Origin: Candidatus Cryptobacteroides faecihippi
GTDB taxonomy: Bacteria; Bacteroidota; Bacteroidia; Bacteroidales; UBA932
Direction: 5' to 3'
Assembly (NCBI GenBank): GCA_018066065.1
Contig: JAGHSC010000222.1
Coordinates: forward strand, 1 to 8,420
DNA length: 8,420 nt
Shown: one piece after another, positions 1 through 6,290 of the stretch
How positions within the stretch are numbered: the stretch's first letter is position 1
How the letters are laid out: every line of letters begins with the position of its first letter
Notes under the pieces: model-generated
What the model was told of the DNA's origin: nothing
What the model saw: only the letters and a program-made list of their open reading frames with translations
Database searches by the model: none
Translations under genes and position numbers: made by a program

Positions 1-381
1 CGCTTCCCGGACAAGCTGACAGCTGAGAACTGGAAGGAATATGTGTCCACAAGCACCCTCAGCGACAAGACGGCACCTTCGGCTCCGTACGACCTGAAGG
101 TCGTCAGGACTGACACCTCCCTCGTGCTCACCTGGAAGGCAGATGCCGACATCGAGTCCGGCTTCTCCAAGTTCAACATCTACAAGAACAAGGTCCTTGT
201 GGGCACCGTGCCTGCAGAAGGACGCTACCAGTCATTCGACACCAACGGCGACAACACCTATCCGCTCCAGCCTGCCAGGATGGAATTCACCATCTCCGGC
301 ACGGATGCCCGAAAGGTCGGTGTCGAGTCTGTCAACCAGTTCGATCTTGTCTCAAAGAGAACGATATGCAAAGAATTCTAA
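1..381 (+). CDS. C-terminal end of a protein ending in a fibronectin type III-like domain (5' end outside window)
   Basis: The reading frame is open from the first base and ends with TAA at 379-381, so 126 C-terminal residues are visible. A GTG at 43 could be read as a start, but the frame upstream of it encodes protein-like sequence (RFPDKLTAENWKEY), so this is the tail of a longer gene. From about residue 24 to the end the pattern fits a fibronectin-III-like beta sandwich: a proline-rich entry (TAPSAPYDLKV), the core Trp in LVLTWKADADIESG (Trp45), then FNIYKN and G-V strands. Such domains often sit at the C-terminus of secreted Bacteroidales glycan-degrading enzymes, which fits the downstream SGNH, GH78 and GH71/99-like genes. 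The catalytic part, if any, is outside the window, so the enzyme family cannot be named. Its last 16 nt overlap the start of the next gene in another frame, suggesting coupled translation. Confidence 0.75.
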   Translation, partial: RFPDKLTAENWKEYVSTSTLSDKTAPSAPYDLKVVRTDTSLVLTWKADADIESGFSKFNIYKNKVLVGTVPAEGRYQSFDTNGDNTYPLQPARMEFTISGTDARKVGVESVNQFDLVSKRTICKEF

Positions 382-1556
382 CAATCCTTGCCTGCCTTTT
401 CCTGCTTCTTCCAGCCAGTGCCAAGGGCAAGCATTCCTCAAAGCCGGTTGTGATGTACGACCTCGACCTCGAGAGGGGAGAGAAGGCTGAATGCCTGCAG
501 CTCAACGGCGCAGCTGAATATTCGCAAGGCGGCCTTTCCCTCGTTCCGGGAACCGCCCTCGTCAAGCTTGACCGCTTCTATGCCCTTGCCGAGAGGGTGG
601 TGCGCTACCGCATCACTCCTTCTCCGGATGCTGTCATCTGGTTCCAGAGCAGCATGGGAGACTTCACCGCCGAAGTCGATGTGCCTTCCAGGAAGGTCCG
701 CATCCTGACTTCGCCTGTGACGGATGTTGATGTGCCTTTCCTTGAGGGAGGCAAGCCTTATGATGTGGAGATCTTCCACATCTACAACAAGGCGATCGTC
801 CGCATCCTTACGGCTGACGGAAAGCAGGTCGCTTCGACAGAGGCCACGAACGATGGGCCCGGCGGCCGCAAGACAGGTGACCTCCAGACTGGATTCAGTG
901 TCGGGATGCAGTGGGACCACTACTGCTTCGGCCTGAGAAGCGGTGCCTCCGCTGTCGTCGGCAGGATCACCGTCTCCGCTCTCAAGAGCAAGGTCAGGCT
1001 TCTGATCTACGGAGATTCCATCACCCAGCCTGAAGGCTATTTCCCGGCTTCCATCTTCGGCAGTGCATGGACCCAGCGCATCATCCGCCATCTTGACGGC
1101 GATGCCATGTCCAGCGGCCGCGGTGGCTGCACGATCAATGAAGTCCTGAACTACATCCGCAACGAGCTGCCTTACATCGACGCCGAGTACGTCATGGTCA
1201 CCATCGGCACCAACGGCGGCGACACTGTCGAGAATCTCTCACAGCTTGTCGAGTACATCCAGTCCCAGGGCAGCACCGTCATCCTGAACAACATCCCGAG
1301 CAACGAGAGCGGCACCCAGGTTCCGGTCAACCGGATCATCGCCCAGGTGCGCGAGAAGTATGACCTCAAGGGCTGCATGTTTGACCTCGCCACTTCCCTG
1401 GACGGAGACGGAAAGGTGGTCGACAAGACCAAGATGTTCTTCGAGGACTACTGGGAGGAATGGAAGTGGAGAGTCTACCACCATCCTAACTGGAAGGGCG
1501 GCCAGAGCATGTTCGAACGCACGCTCGTCGACGTTCCGGAAATCTACGGAAAGTAA
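366..1556 (+). CDS. Secreted SGNH/GDSL-family hydrolase (probable carbohydrate esterase) with N-terminal beta-rich domain
   Basis: This 396-residue protein begins with a clear Sec signal peptide (MQRILTILACLFLLLPASA, predicted cut after Ala19), which fixes the ATG at 366 even though it overlaps the upstream gene by 16 nt. Residues about 28-205 look like a beta-rich domain that I cannot assign to a family. The SGNH hydrolase domain follows: block I GDSIT with nucleophile Ser218 (LLIYGDSITQ), block II around SSGRGG (Gly251-Gly254), block III IGTNGG (Gly281, Asn283), and block V VYHHPNWKGG with likely catalytic His373. The Asp normally three residues before that His is Val370, so the triad acid is absent from its usual place. 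Family knowledge suggests an extracytoplasmic esterase removing acetyl or other acyl groups from sugars; placement just before a GH78 rhamnosidase supports a glycan substrate, but that is inference. It could also be a lipase-like or non-sugar esterase. Confidence 0.85.
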   Translation: MQRILTILACLFLLLPASAKGKHSSKPVVMYDLDLERGEKAECLQLNGAAEYSQGGLSLVPGTALVKLDRFYALAERVVRYRITPSPDAVIWFQSSMGDFTAEVDVPSRKVRILTSPVTDVDVPFLEGGKPYDVEIFHIYNKAIVRILTADGKQVASTEATNDGPGGRKTGDLQTGFSVGMQWDHYCFGLRSGASAVVGRITVSALKSKVRLLIYGDSITQPEGYFPASIFGSAWTQRIIRHLDGDAMSSGRGGCTINEVLNYIRNELPYIDAEYVMVTIGTNGGDTVENLSQLVEYIQSQGSTVILNNIPSNESGTQVPVNRIIAQVREKYDLKGCMFDLATSLDGDGKVVDKTKMFFEDYWEEWKWRVYHHPNWKGGQSMFERTLVDVPEIYGK

Positions 1557-1578
1557 AAACAAATAACTATTTACAGAT
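1557..1578 (+). promoter_or_regulatory. A/T-rich translation leader between SGNH hydrolase and rhamnosidase genes
   Basis: The 22-nt gap (AAACAAATAACTATTTACAG then AT) is strongly A/T-rich against GC-rich neighbours and has no Shine-Dalgarno motif before the ATG at 1579. This is typical of Bacteroidetes, where unstructured A/T-rich leaders rather than SD pairing direct initiation. The gap is too short for an independent promoter plus leader, so the downstream gene is most likely co-transcribed. The gap at 4201-4224 before the GH71/99-like gene has the same character and shares an ACAGAT element. Confidence 0.5.
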
Positions 1579-4200
1579 ATGAAGAGAATCCTCTTGTGCG
1601 CCCTTTGCTTCATCGGCCTTGCCGGTCAGATGACCGTTTCTGCAAAGGAGCTGCCTGTGATCAAGGTCACCGGCCTTGAGTGTAATTACCAGAGCGAGCC
1701 TCTCGGAATCGACCAGGCTCAGCCTCAGTTCAGCTGGCGTATCGAGTCGAACGTCAGGAACACAATGCAGTCCGCCTGGCAGGTCATCGTGGCCAGCTCT
1801 CCTGAGAAGCTGGCAGAAGGTCAGGCTGACATGTGGGACAGTGGCATGCAGCCAGGTTCCCACTCCACCGGCATCATCTACCAGGGTGCGACCTTGAACA
1901 GCCGTGGACGTTACTACTGGAAGGCTCGCACCACCCTTGCCGACGGCAGCGTGACTCCATGGTCCGAGCCGGCATCTTTCGAGATGGGTCTTCTCCACGA
2001 GGAAGACTGGTGGGGCGGCTGGATCGGCTATGCCACCGGCATGCCTGGCCGTGTCCTCTATTTCAAGGCAACCGTGGCTTACGGCAAGAAGCCTGTCAAG
2101 GACGCGAGGATCTACATCGCCGGCCTTGGCTTCTATGAGCTCATGATCAACGGCAAGAAGGTCGGGGACCATGTCCTTGACCCGGCACAGAGCTCCTACA
2201 GCAAGACAATCTACTATGCGACCTACGATGTCTCCGACTGCTTCTCGGAGGAGGCCAACACCATCGTCGTCGCTGTTGCTCCTGGCTTCATCGGCACCCC
2301 TAAGCTCCGCATGCAGATGCATGTCCTCTTCGAGGATGGAACCCAGGCAGCCCTGACTGCCGGAGACATGAGGGCCATCACAGCAGGCTCGACCATGTAC
2401 ACAACCATCTTCGACGGCGAGCATTTCGATGCACGCGAGGAGAATCCTGAGCTCTACGAGCCTTACCGTCCTGCCGGTCTCATGAACAAGGTCTGGGGTC
2501 TTGCCTACAACACCGATGAGCCTGTCGGAAAGATGGTATCTCAGCAGATGGAGCCGATCAAGGTCGTCGAGACCTTTGCTCCTGCAGCCATCTCCGAGCC
2601 GCAGCCTGGCGTCTATGTGGTCGATGCAGGCCGCAACATGGCTGGTTGGATCTCCGTCAGCGTCAAGGGCATGGCCGGCAAGAAGGTCACCATGCGCTAC
2701 GCCGAGACCGTCAGGGACAACGGCCTGGTCAACCAGGACAACCTCAGGAACGCCAAGTCCGAGGACAGCTTCATCCCTGCCACCGACGACCAGTTCTCCT
2801 GGGAGCCTAGATTCACCTACCATGGCTTCCGCTTCATCCAGATCGAGGGTCTCGAGACCGCTCCAAAGATCGAGGACATCCAGGTAAAGGCCGTCCGTTC
2901 ATCCATGGACAGGACTTCGTCCTTCACCTGCAGCAACCAGCTTCTCAACGACATCAACACGATGGTGATCAACACCGAGTCGTCCAACTTCCACAGCGTT
3001 CCGACCGACTGCCCTCAGCGCGACGAGCGCATGGGATGGCTCAATGACCTGACCGTCAGCATGGAACCTGCATTCTACAACTTCGACATGGCAAGGTTCT
3101 TCCCTAAGTTCTTCTGGGATGTCGTCGACACCCAGGGCAAGGATGGCACGATCACCTGCGTCGCTCCTTTCCGTTTCGGAGCACGTCCTGCCGACCCTGT
3201 CTGCGCAAGCTTCCTCCTTCTTGCCTACAACTCCTACAAGTTCTACGGCAACAAGTCCCTCATCATCGACGGTTTCGACAACATGAAGGCCTGGGTCGAC
3301 TACCTCCACTCCAGGACCAAGGACGGCATCGTGGACTACAGCTACTACGGCGACTGGTGCCCTCCTCGCGAGTTCCTCATTCATCCGGATGCAGGTGTCT
3401 CCAAGTACACTCCTGGCCTGATGATCTCCACCGGCTACCTCTACTACTGCGCGAAGATCCTCTCGCAGATGGCTCAGGTCGCAGGACGCACCGAGGACGC
3501 AGCTGAATATTCAAGGCTGGCAGACGCGACCGCTGCTGCGATGAACCGCGAGTACTGGGACGAGGCTGCAGGTGGCTACGGTACCAACAACCAGGCTGCC
3601 AACTCATTTGCCCTCTTCCTCGGCATCGTGCCTGAGAAGAACATCCAGCGCGTGGTTGACAACCTCGTGGCAGATGTCGTCGCCCATGACTACCACCTCA
3701 CCACAGGAAACCTCTGCACCAAGTATCTCCTTGAGATGCTCACTGAGTATGGACACAAGGAGGAGGCGTACAGGATCGCAACCCAGACAACCTATCCAGG
3801 CTGGGGATTCATGCTTGCAAATGGTGCCACCACGCTCTGGGAGCGTTGGGAGTACCTCACTGGAGATGCCATGAACTCGCACAACCACCCTATGATGGGC
3901 TCCATCGGCTCATGGTTCCACAAGTATGTCGCCGGTATCTCTCCTGAATTCGAGAAGCCAGCCTATGAGCACTTCACGATCAAGCCTTACATCTTCGATG
4001 AACTTGATTTCGCTGAAGGTGAGCTTGAGACTGTCAAGGGAACCATCAAGAGTGCATGGCACAAGAAGGGTCGTTCACTGACTCTCGATGTCACCATCCC
4101 TGCCAACTCCACTGCAACGGTCTGGATCCCTTCCGCAAAGGGATACACGGCCAAGGAGGTCGGCTCCGGTACCTACCAGTTCAAGACCAGCTGGAAATAA
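1579..4200 (+). CDS. Secreted alpha-L-rhamnosidase, glycoside hydrolase family 78
   Basis: This 873-residue enzyme should hydrolyse terminal alpha-L-rhamnose by inversion (GH78). A signal peptide (MKRILLCALCFIGLAGQMTVSA, cut after Ala22) places it in the periplasm or at the surface. Domain order fits the family: an Ig-like N-terminal domain (about 25-145, ending near WSEPASFEMG), a jelly-roll rhamnosidase N domain (about 155-300, with FYELMINGKKVGD and LDPAQSSYSKTIYY), a second beta domain (about 325-435, VYVVDAGRNMAGWI), the (alpha/alpha)6 catalytic barrel (about 440-790) and a C-terminal beta domain. The diagnostic motif DCPQRDERMGW gives Asp477 and the general acid Glu483, followed by Asp490 (LND, where GD is more usual). 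TTLWERW supplies the general base Glu755. Length is normal and nothing suggests inactivation. Together with the adjacent esterase-like and GH71/99-like genes it marks a locus acting on a rhamnose-bearing glycan; pectin rhamnogalacturonans are the familiar example, but specificity cannot be read from sequence. Confidence 0.96.
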   Translation: MKRILLCALCFIGLAGQMTVSAKELPVIKVTGLECNYQSEPLGIDQAQPQFSWRIESNVRNTMQSAWQVIVASSPEKLAEGQADMWDSGMQPGSHSTGIIYQGATLNSRGRYYWKARTTLADGSVTPWSEPASFEMGLLHEEDWWGGWIGYATGMPGRVLYFKATVAYGKKPVKDARIYIAGLGFYELMINGKKVGDHVLDPAQSSYSKTIYYATYDVSDCFSEEANTIVVAVAPGFIGTPKLRMQMHVLFEDGTQAALTAGDMRAITAGSTMYTTIFDGEHFDAREENPELYEPYRPAGLMNKVWGLAYNTDEPVGKMVSQQMEPIKVVETFAPAAISEPQPGVYVVDAGRNMAGWISVSVKGMAGKKVTMRYAETVRDNGLVNQDNLRNAKSEDSFIPATDDQFSWEPRFTYHGFRFIQIEGLETAPKIEDIQVKAVRSSMDRTSSFTCSNQLLNDINTMVINTESSNFHSVPTDCPQRDERMGWLNDLTVSMEPAFYNFDMARFFPKFFWDVVDTQGKDGTITCVAPFRFGARPADPVCASFLLLAYNSYKFYGNKSLIIDGFDNMKAWVDYLHSRTKDGIVDYSYYGDWCPPREFLIHPDAGVSKYTPGLMISTGYLYYCAKILSQMAQVAGRTEDAAEYSRLADATAAAMNREYWDEAAGGYGTNNQAANSFALFLGIVPEKNIQRVVDNLVADVVAHDYHLTTGNLCTKYLLEMLTEYGHKEEAYRIATQTTYPGWGFMLANGATTLWERWEYLTGDAMNSHNHPMMGSIGSWFHKYVAGISPEFEKPAYEHFTIKPYIFDELDFAEGELETVKGTIKSAWHKKGRSLTLDVTIPANSTATVWIPSAKGYTAKEVGSGTYQFKTSWK

Positions 4201-4224
4201 CGAACCACTAACAGATAACACATC
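4201..4224 (+). promoter_or_regulatory. A/T-rich translation leader before the GH71/99-like gene
   Basis: The 24-nt gap between the rhamnosidase stop and the ATG at 4225 (ending ACAGATAACACATC) has no Shine-Dalgarno sequence and is richer in A/T than the flanking genes. It resembles the leader at 1557-1578, including an ACAGAT element. No promoter is recognisable, so the gene is read as part of the same operon. Confidence 0.45.
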
Positions 4225-5847
4225 ATGAAAAGAATTCTCATCGCCCTCGCGGCATCTCTGATGCTTGCAGCGCCTGTCTTCGGACAGGAAACCAAGAAGA
4301 AGGACGTCGGTATCTTCTACTTCATCTGGCTTGGCCAGCATCCAAGCGAGCAGAAAGGTATCTATGACATCACCAAGCTCCTTAAGGAAGCTCCAGAGGA
4401 CCTCTGGAACCCTCAGGGAACCCCGAAGAGTCCGGCAAGCCAGTTCCATTTCTGGGGAGAGCCTCTCTATGGCTACTACGACAGCTGTGACCCTTGGGTC
4501 GTTGCCCGTCACATCGAGCTTCTCATGAACGCAGGAATCGACTATCTCATGTTCGACACCACCAATGCAGTTGTCTATCCGGCACCTGTGACGGTTGTCC
4601 TGAACACCCTCAAGAAGTTCGCCGAGCAGGGCTTCGACGTGCCTAAGGTGGCATTCTACACGAACTCCGCTTCAGGCCGCTCAGTCCAGCAGATCTACGA
4701 CAACTACATCAAGCCAGGCACCTGGGACGGTCTCTTCTACAGCCCTAAGGGCAAGCCGGTCGTTGTCGGTCTTACCAAGAACAACAAGTCTTCCGACCAG
4801 GGCGCCAATCCTGACTACATCAGCGAAGACCTCCAGAAGATCTTCGACGTGCGTGAGTCACAGTGGCCTAACCAGCCGTACGACGAGAATGCCTTCCCTT
4901 GGATGAGCTGGGACAATCCTCAGAGGATCCACAACGGTGTCATCTCCGTTTCTGTCTCACAGCATTCTGTGGAGACCGTCACCTTCTCTGACACAACCAC
5001 CTGCCGTGGACGTGGCTGGGATGCCAAGACTCACAAGGAGATCAAGGAAGACTTCCGCAAGGGCCGCAACTTCCAGAATCAGTGGCAGACTGTCTTCGAC
5101 AACATCGACAAGATCGACAACGTCTTCGTGACCGGATGGAACGAGTGGATTGCTCTCAAGCTGCGCAACGGCAAGAAGGAGACTGTCTTCGTGGACCTCT
5201 TCAATGAGGAGTTCTCCCGTGATTCAGAGATGATGAAGGGTGGCTACGCCGACAACTTCTACATGATGCTCGCTGAGAATGTCGTCCGCTACAAGGGTGA
5301 CTGTGGCATCGCTGCCCAGAAGGGCATGACCTACCGTGACTTCGAGGGTGACGCAATGGTTCGCGACTTCAAGAACTTCGACGGTTCGGCCCGCTACCAG
5401 GACAACAGCGCGCGCAACGACATCGTCGAGATCAGCGTCAGCGACAATGCGACTTCGGTCGTCTTCACCGTCAAGACTGCTGCAGACGTCATTCCTTATG
5501 CCCAGACTGACAAGAACTGGATGAACATCCTCATCAAGACTGATGATTCCGAGGGCAAGGCGTTTGAATATGACTACGTGATCAACCGCTATCCTACCGT
5601 CAACGGCATCACCACCGTCGAGAGGATTGCTGCTGATGGAAAGAAGGTAATGGCTGGCAAGGCCGCATATTCAGTCTCTGGCAAGACTCTCAAGGTCACA
5701 GTTCCGCTCGAGGCTCTCGGGCTCGAGAAGGGCAAGGCTCACTTCGCCTTCAAGGTTGCCGACAATGTGACCAATCCTGATGACATCATGGACTACTACA
5801 TCTCAGGTGACAGCGCGCCTCTCGGGCGCATGAGCTTTACCTATTGA
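4225..5847 (+). CDS. Secreted GH71/99-like (WbsX-like) glycosidase with C-terminal CBM9-like domain
   Basis: The 540-residue product starts with a Sec signal peptide (MKRILIALAASLMLAAPVFG, cut before Gln21). Residues about 28-340 fit the (beta/alpha)8 domain shared by GH71, GH99 and WbsX-type proteins: an opening strand VGIFYFIWLG, a strand ending in acidic YLMFDTTNAV (Asp111), and the hallmark C-terminal strand VFVTGWNEWIAL (Glu307). These acidic residues are catalytic candidates by position, not proven. Residues about 355-540 form a beta-sandwich resembling CBM9/DOMON-type binding domains (FEGDAMVRDFKNFDGSARYQ, a DKNWMNILIKTDD strand). GH99 enzymes cleave inside alpha-mannosides and GH71 acts on alpha-1,3-glucan, but this subgroup is commonly annotated only as GH71/99-like, so substrate is unknown. 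It is last in the operon, 24 nt after the rhamnosidase, ends in tandem stops TGA-TAG, and is followed by a terminator. An endo-acting role complementing the rhamnosidase is inference. Confidence 0.8.
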   Translation: MKRILIALAASLMLAAPVFGQETKKKDVGIFYFIWLGQHPSEQKGIYDITKLLKEAPEDLWNPQGTPKSPASQFHFWGEPLYGYYDSCDPWVVARHIELLMNAGIDYLMFDTTNAVVYPAPVTVVLNTLKKFAEQGFDVPKVAFYTNSASGRSVQQIYDNYIKPGTWDGLFYSPKGKPVVVGLTKNNKSSDQGANPDYISEDLQKIFDVRESQWPNQPYDENAFPWMSWDNPQRIHNGVISVSVSQHSVETVTFSDTTTCRGRGWDAKTHKEIKEDFRKGRNFQNQWQTVFDNIDKIDNVFVTGWNEWIALKLRNGKKETVFVDLFNEEFSRDSEMMKGGYADNFYMMLAENVVRYKGDCGIAAQKGMTYRDFEGDAMVRDFKNFDGSARYQDNSARNDIVEISVSDNATSVVFTVKTAADVIPYAQTDKNWMNILIKTDDSEGKAFEYDYVINRYPTVNGITTVERIAADGKKVMAGKAAYSVSGKTLKVTVPLEALGLEKGKAHFAFKVADNVTNPDDIMDYYISGDSAPLGRMSFTY

Positions 5848-5866
5848 TAGCTCCGTCCTGAAATCG

Positions 5867-5899
5867 AAAGAGGGTGACCATCCGGCCACCCTCTTTTCG
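5867..5899. terminator. Hairpin terminator between convergent genes, probably bidirectional
   Basis: A perfect 10-bp stem pairs 5867-5876 (AAAGAGGGTG) with 5887-5896 (CACCCTCTTT). After one A/C mismatch two further C-G pairs (5878-5879 with 5884-5885) leave a 4-nt loop. On the + strand the stem ends in a TTTT run and T-rich sequence, 20 nt after the GH71/99-like stop. On the - strand it ends in CTTTCGATTT, so it can also end transcription coming from the lipoprotein/rpoC side. Confidence 0.8.
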
Positions 5900-5907
5900 T
5901 TGTCTTC

Positions 5908-6279
5908 CTAGAATAAACTGACCTGTCGGTAGTATTTCTCATTCTTGTTTGAGAAGCAAGTGACATCATCGTTGAACTTGAAGGTCAGGGACCCTATCTT
6001 GATGGTGTCGTAGTATGGATCTCCTTCCATGTAGTATTTGAGACTCGCCCGTGTCAGGATTACTCCTTCAGGTGTCTCATGCCACATTATGCAGTCGTCT
6101 TCATCCAGGAATCTGCAGCAGTGGTAGGTCCTGACTCCATTCGAAATTTCCTCTCCCTTCCATGTCGTTCCGGTGAGATCGTAAGGATCGTACTCCTTCG
6201 AGCACGATGCTGTACAGAGCAGAAGTAGTATATAACAACAGCGGATGACCCAAGGGTCATCCGCTGCTATCATGTTCAT
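5908..6279 (-). CDS. Small probable lipoprotein of unknown function, start uncertain
   Basis: Read from ATG at 6279 the product is 123 residues and ends at TAG 5910-5908. A hydrophobic stretch CCYILLLLCTAS precedes Cys26, followed by SKEYD; this looks like a loose lipobox (TAS|C) and a lipoprotein signal peptide, so the mature part would be about 98 residues on the outer membrane or surface. The mature part begins DLTGTTWKGEE, a beginning seen in small lipocalin-like beta-barrel lipoproteins of Bacteroidales, but I do not recognise a family. Only ATG codons at 6279 and 6273 are available as standard starts. Both place acidic MIAADDPWVIR before the hydrophobic core, unusual for a signal peptide, and those codons are the rpoC terminator hairpin (6239-6266). 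The gene begins only 11 nt after the rpoC stop, without a Shine-Dalgarno site or a visible Bacteroides-type promoter. By eye it is less GC-rich than its neighbours. It may be a real gene with an unusual start, or one that has lost its start. Confidence 0.6.
   Translation of the reverse strand: MNMIAADDPWVIRCCYILLLLCTASCSKEYDPYDLTGTTWKGEEISNGVRTYHCCRFLDEDDCIMWHETPEGVILTRASLKYYMEGDPYYDTIKIGSLTFKFNDDVTCFSNKNEKYYRQVSLF
6239..6266 (-). terminator. Intrinsic terminator of rpoC, embedded in the lipoprotein ORF
   Basis: A perfect 13-bp inverted repeat pairs 6239-6251 (CAGCGGATGACCC) with 6254-6266 around a two-base AA centre (in RNA the top pair would open to a 4-nt loop). Read on the - strand it lies 24 nt after the rpoC stop and is followed by TTGTTATATAC, a short T-rich tract. 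The + strand side has no T run, so direction favours rpoC. The same bases encode residues about 5-13 of the lipoprotein ORF. Confidence 0.75.
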
Positions 6280-6290
6280 GAAGAGCTGGT

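Noticed and set aside
43..381. GTG at 43 as the true start of a 112-residue protein
   Set aside because: The frame is open to the window edge and reads as protein before the GTG. The domain pattern is that of a C-terminal module, so the gene is truncated by the window.
384..396. Possible lipobox in the SGNH hydrolase (ILAC, Cys10)
   Set aside because: It lies too near the N-terminus, in the middle of the hydrophobic core. A normal signal peptidase I site (ASA before Lys20) follows.
438..1091. 217-codon open frame antisense to the SGNH hydrolase
   Set aside because: It overlaps a clear gene with signal peptide and SGNH motifs, its composition is low-complexity, and there is no recognisable domain.
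1567..2823. Long open frame of 418 codons antisense to the rhamnosidase gene
   Set aside because: It is a mirror of the strong third-position G/C bias of the GH78 gene. It has no signal or domain pattern, while the + strand frame is a full GH78 enzyme.
512..3512. Repeated 14-mer GCAGCTGAATATTC at about 510-525 and 3499-3512
   Set aside because: Both copies lie inside coding sequence and encode the same short AAEYS peptide. There are only two copies with no shared flanks, so chance and codon bias explain them.
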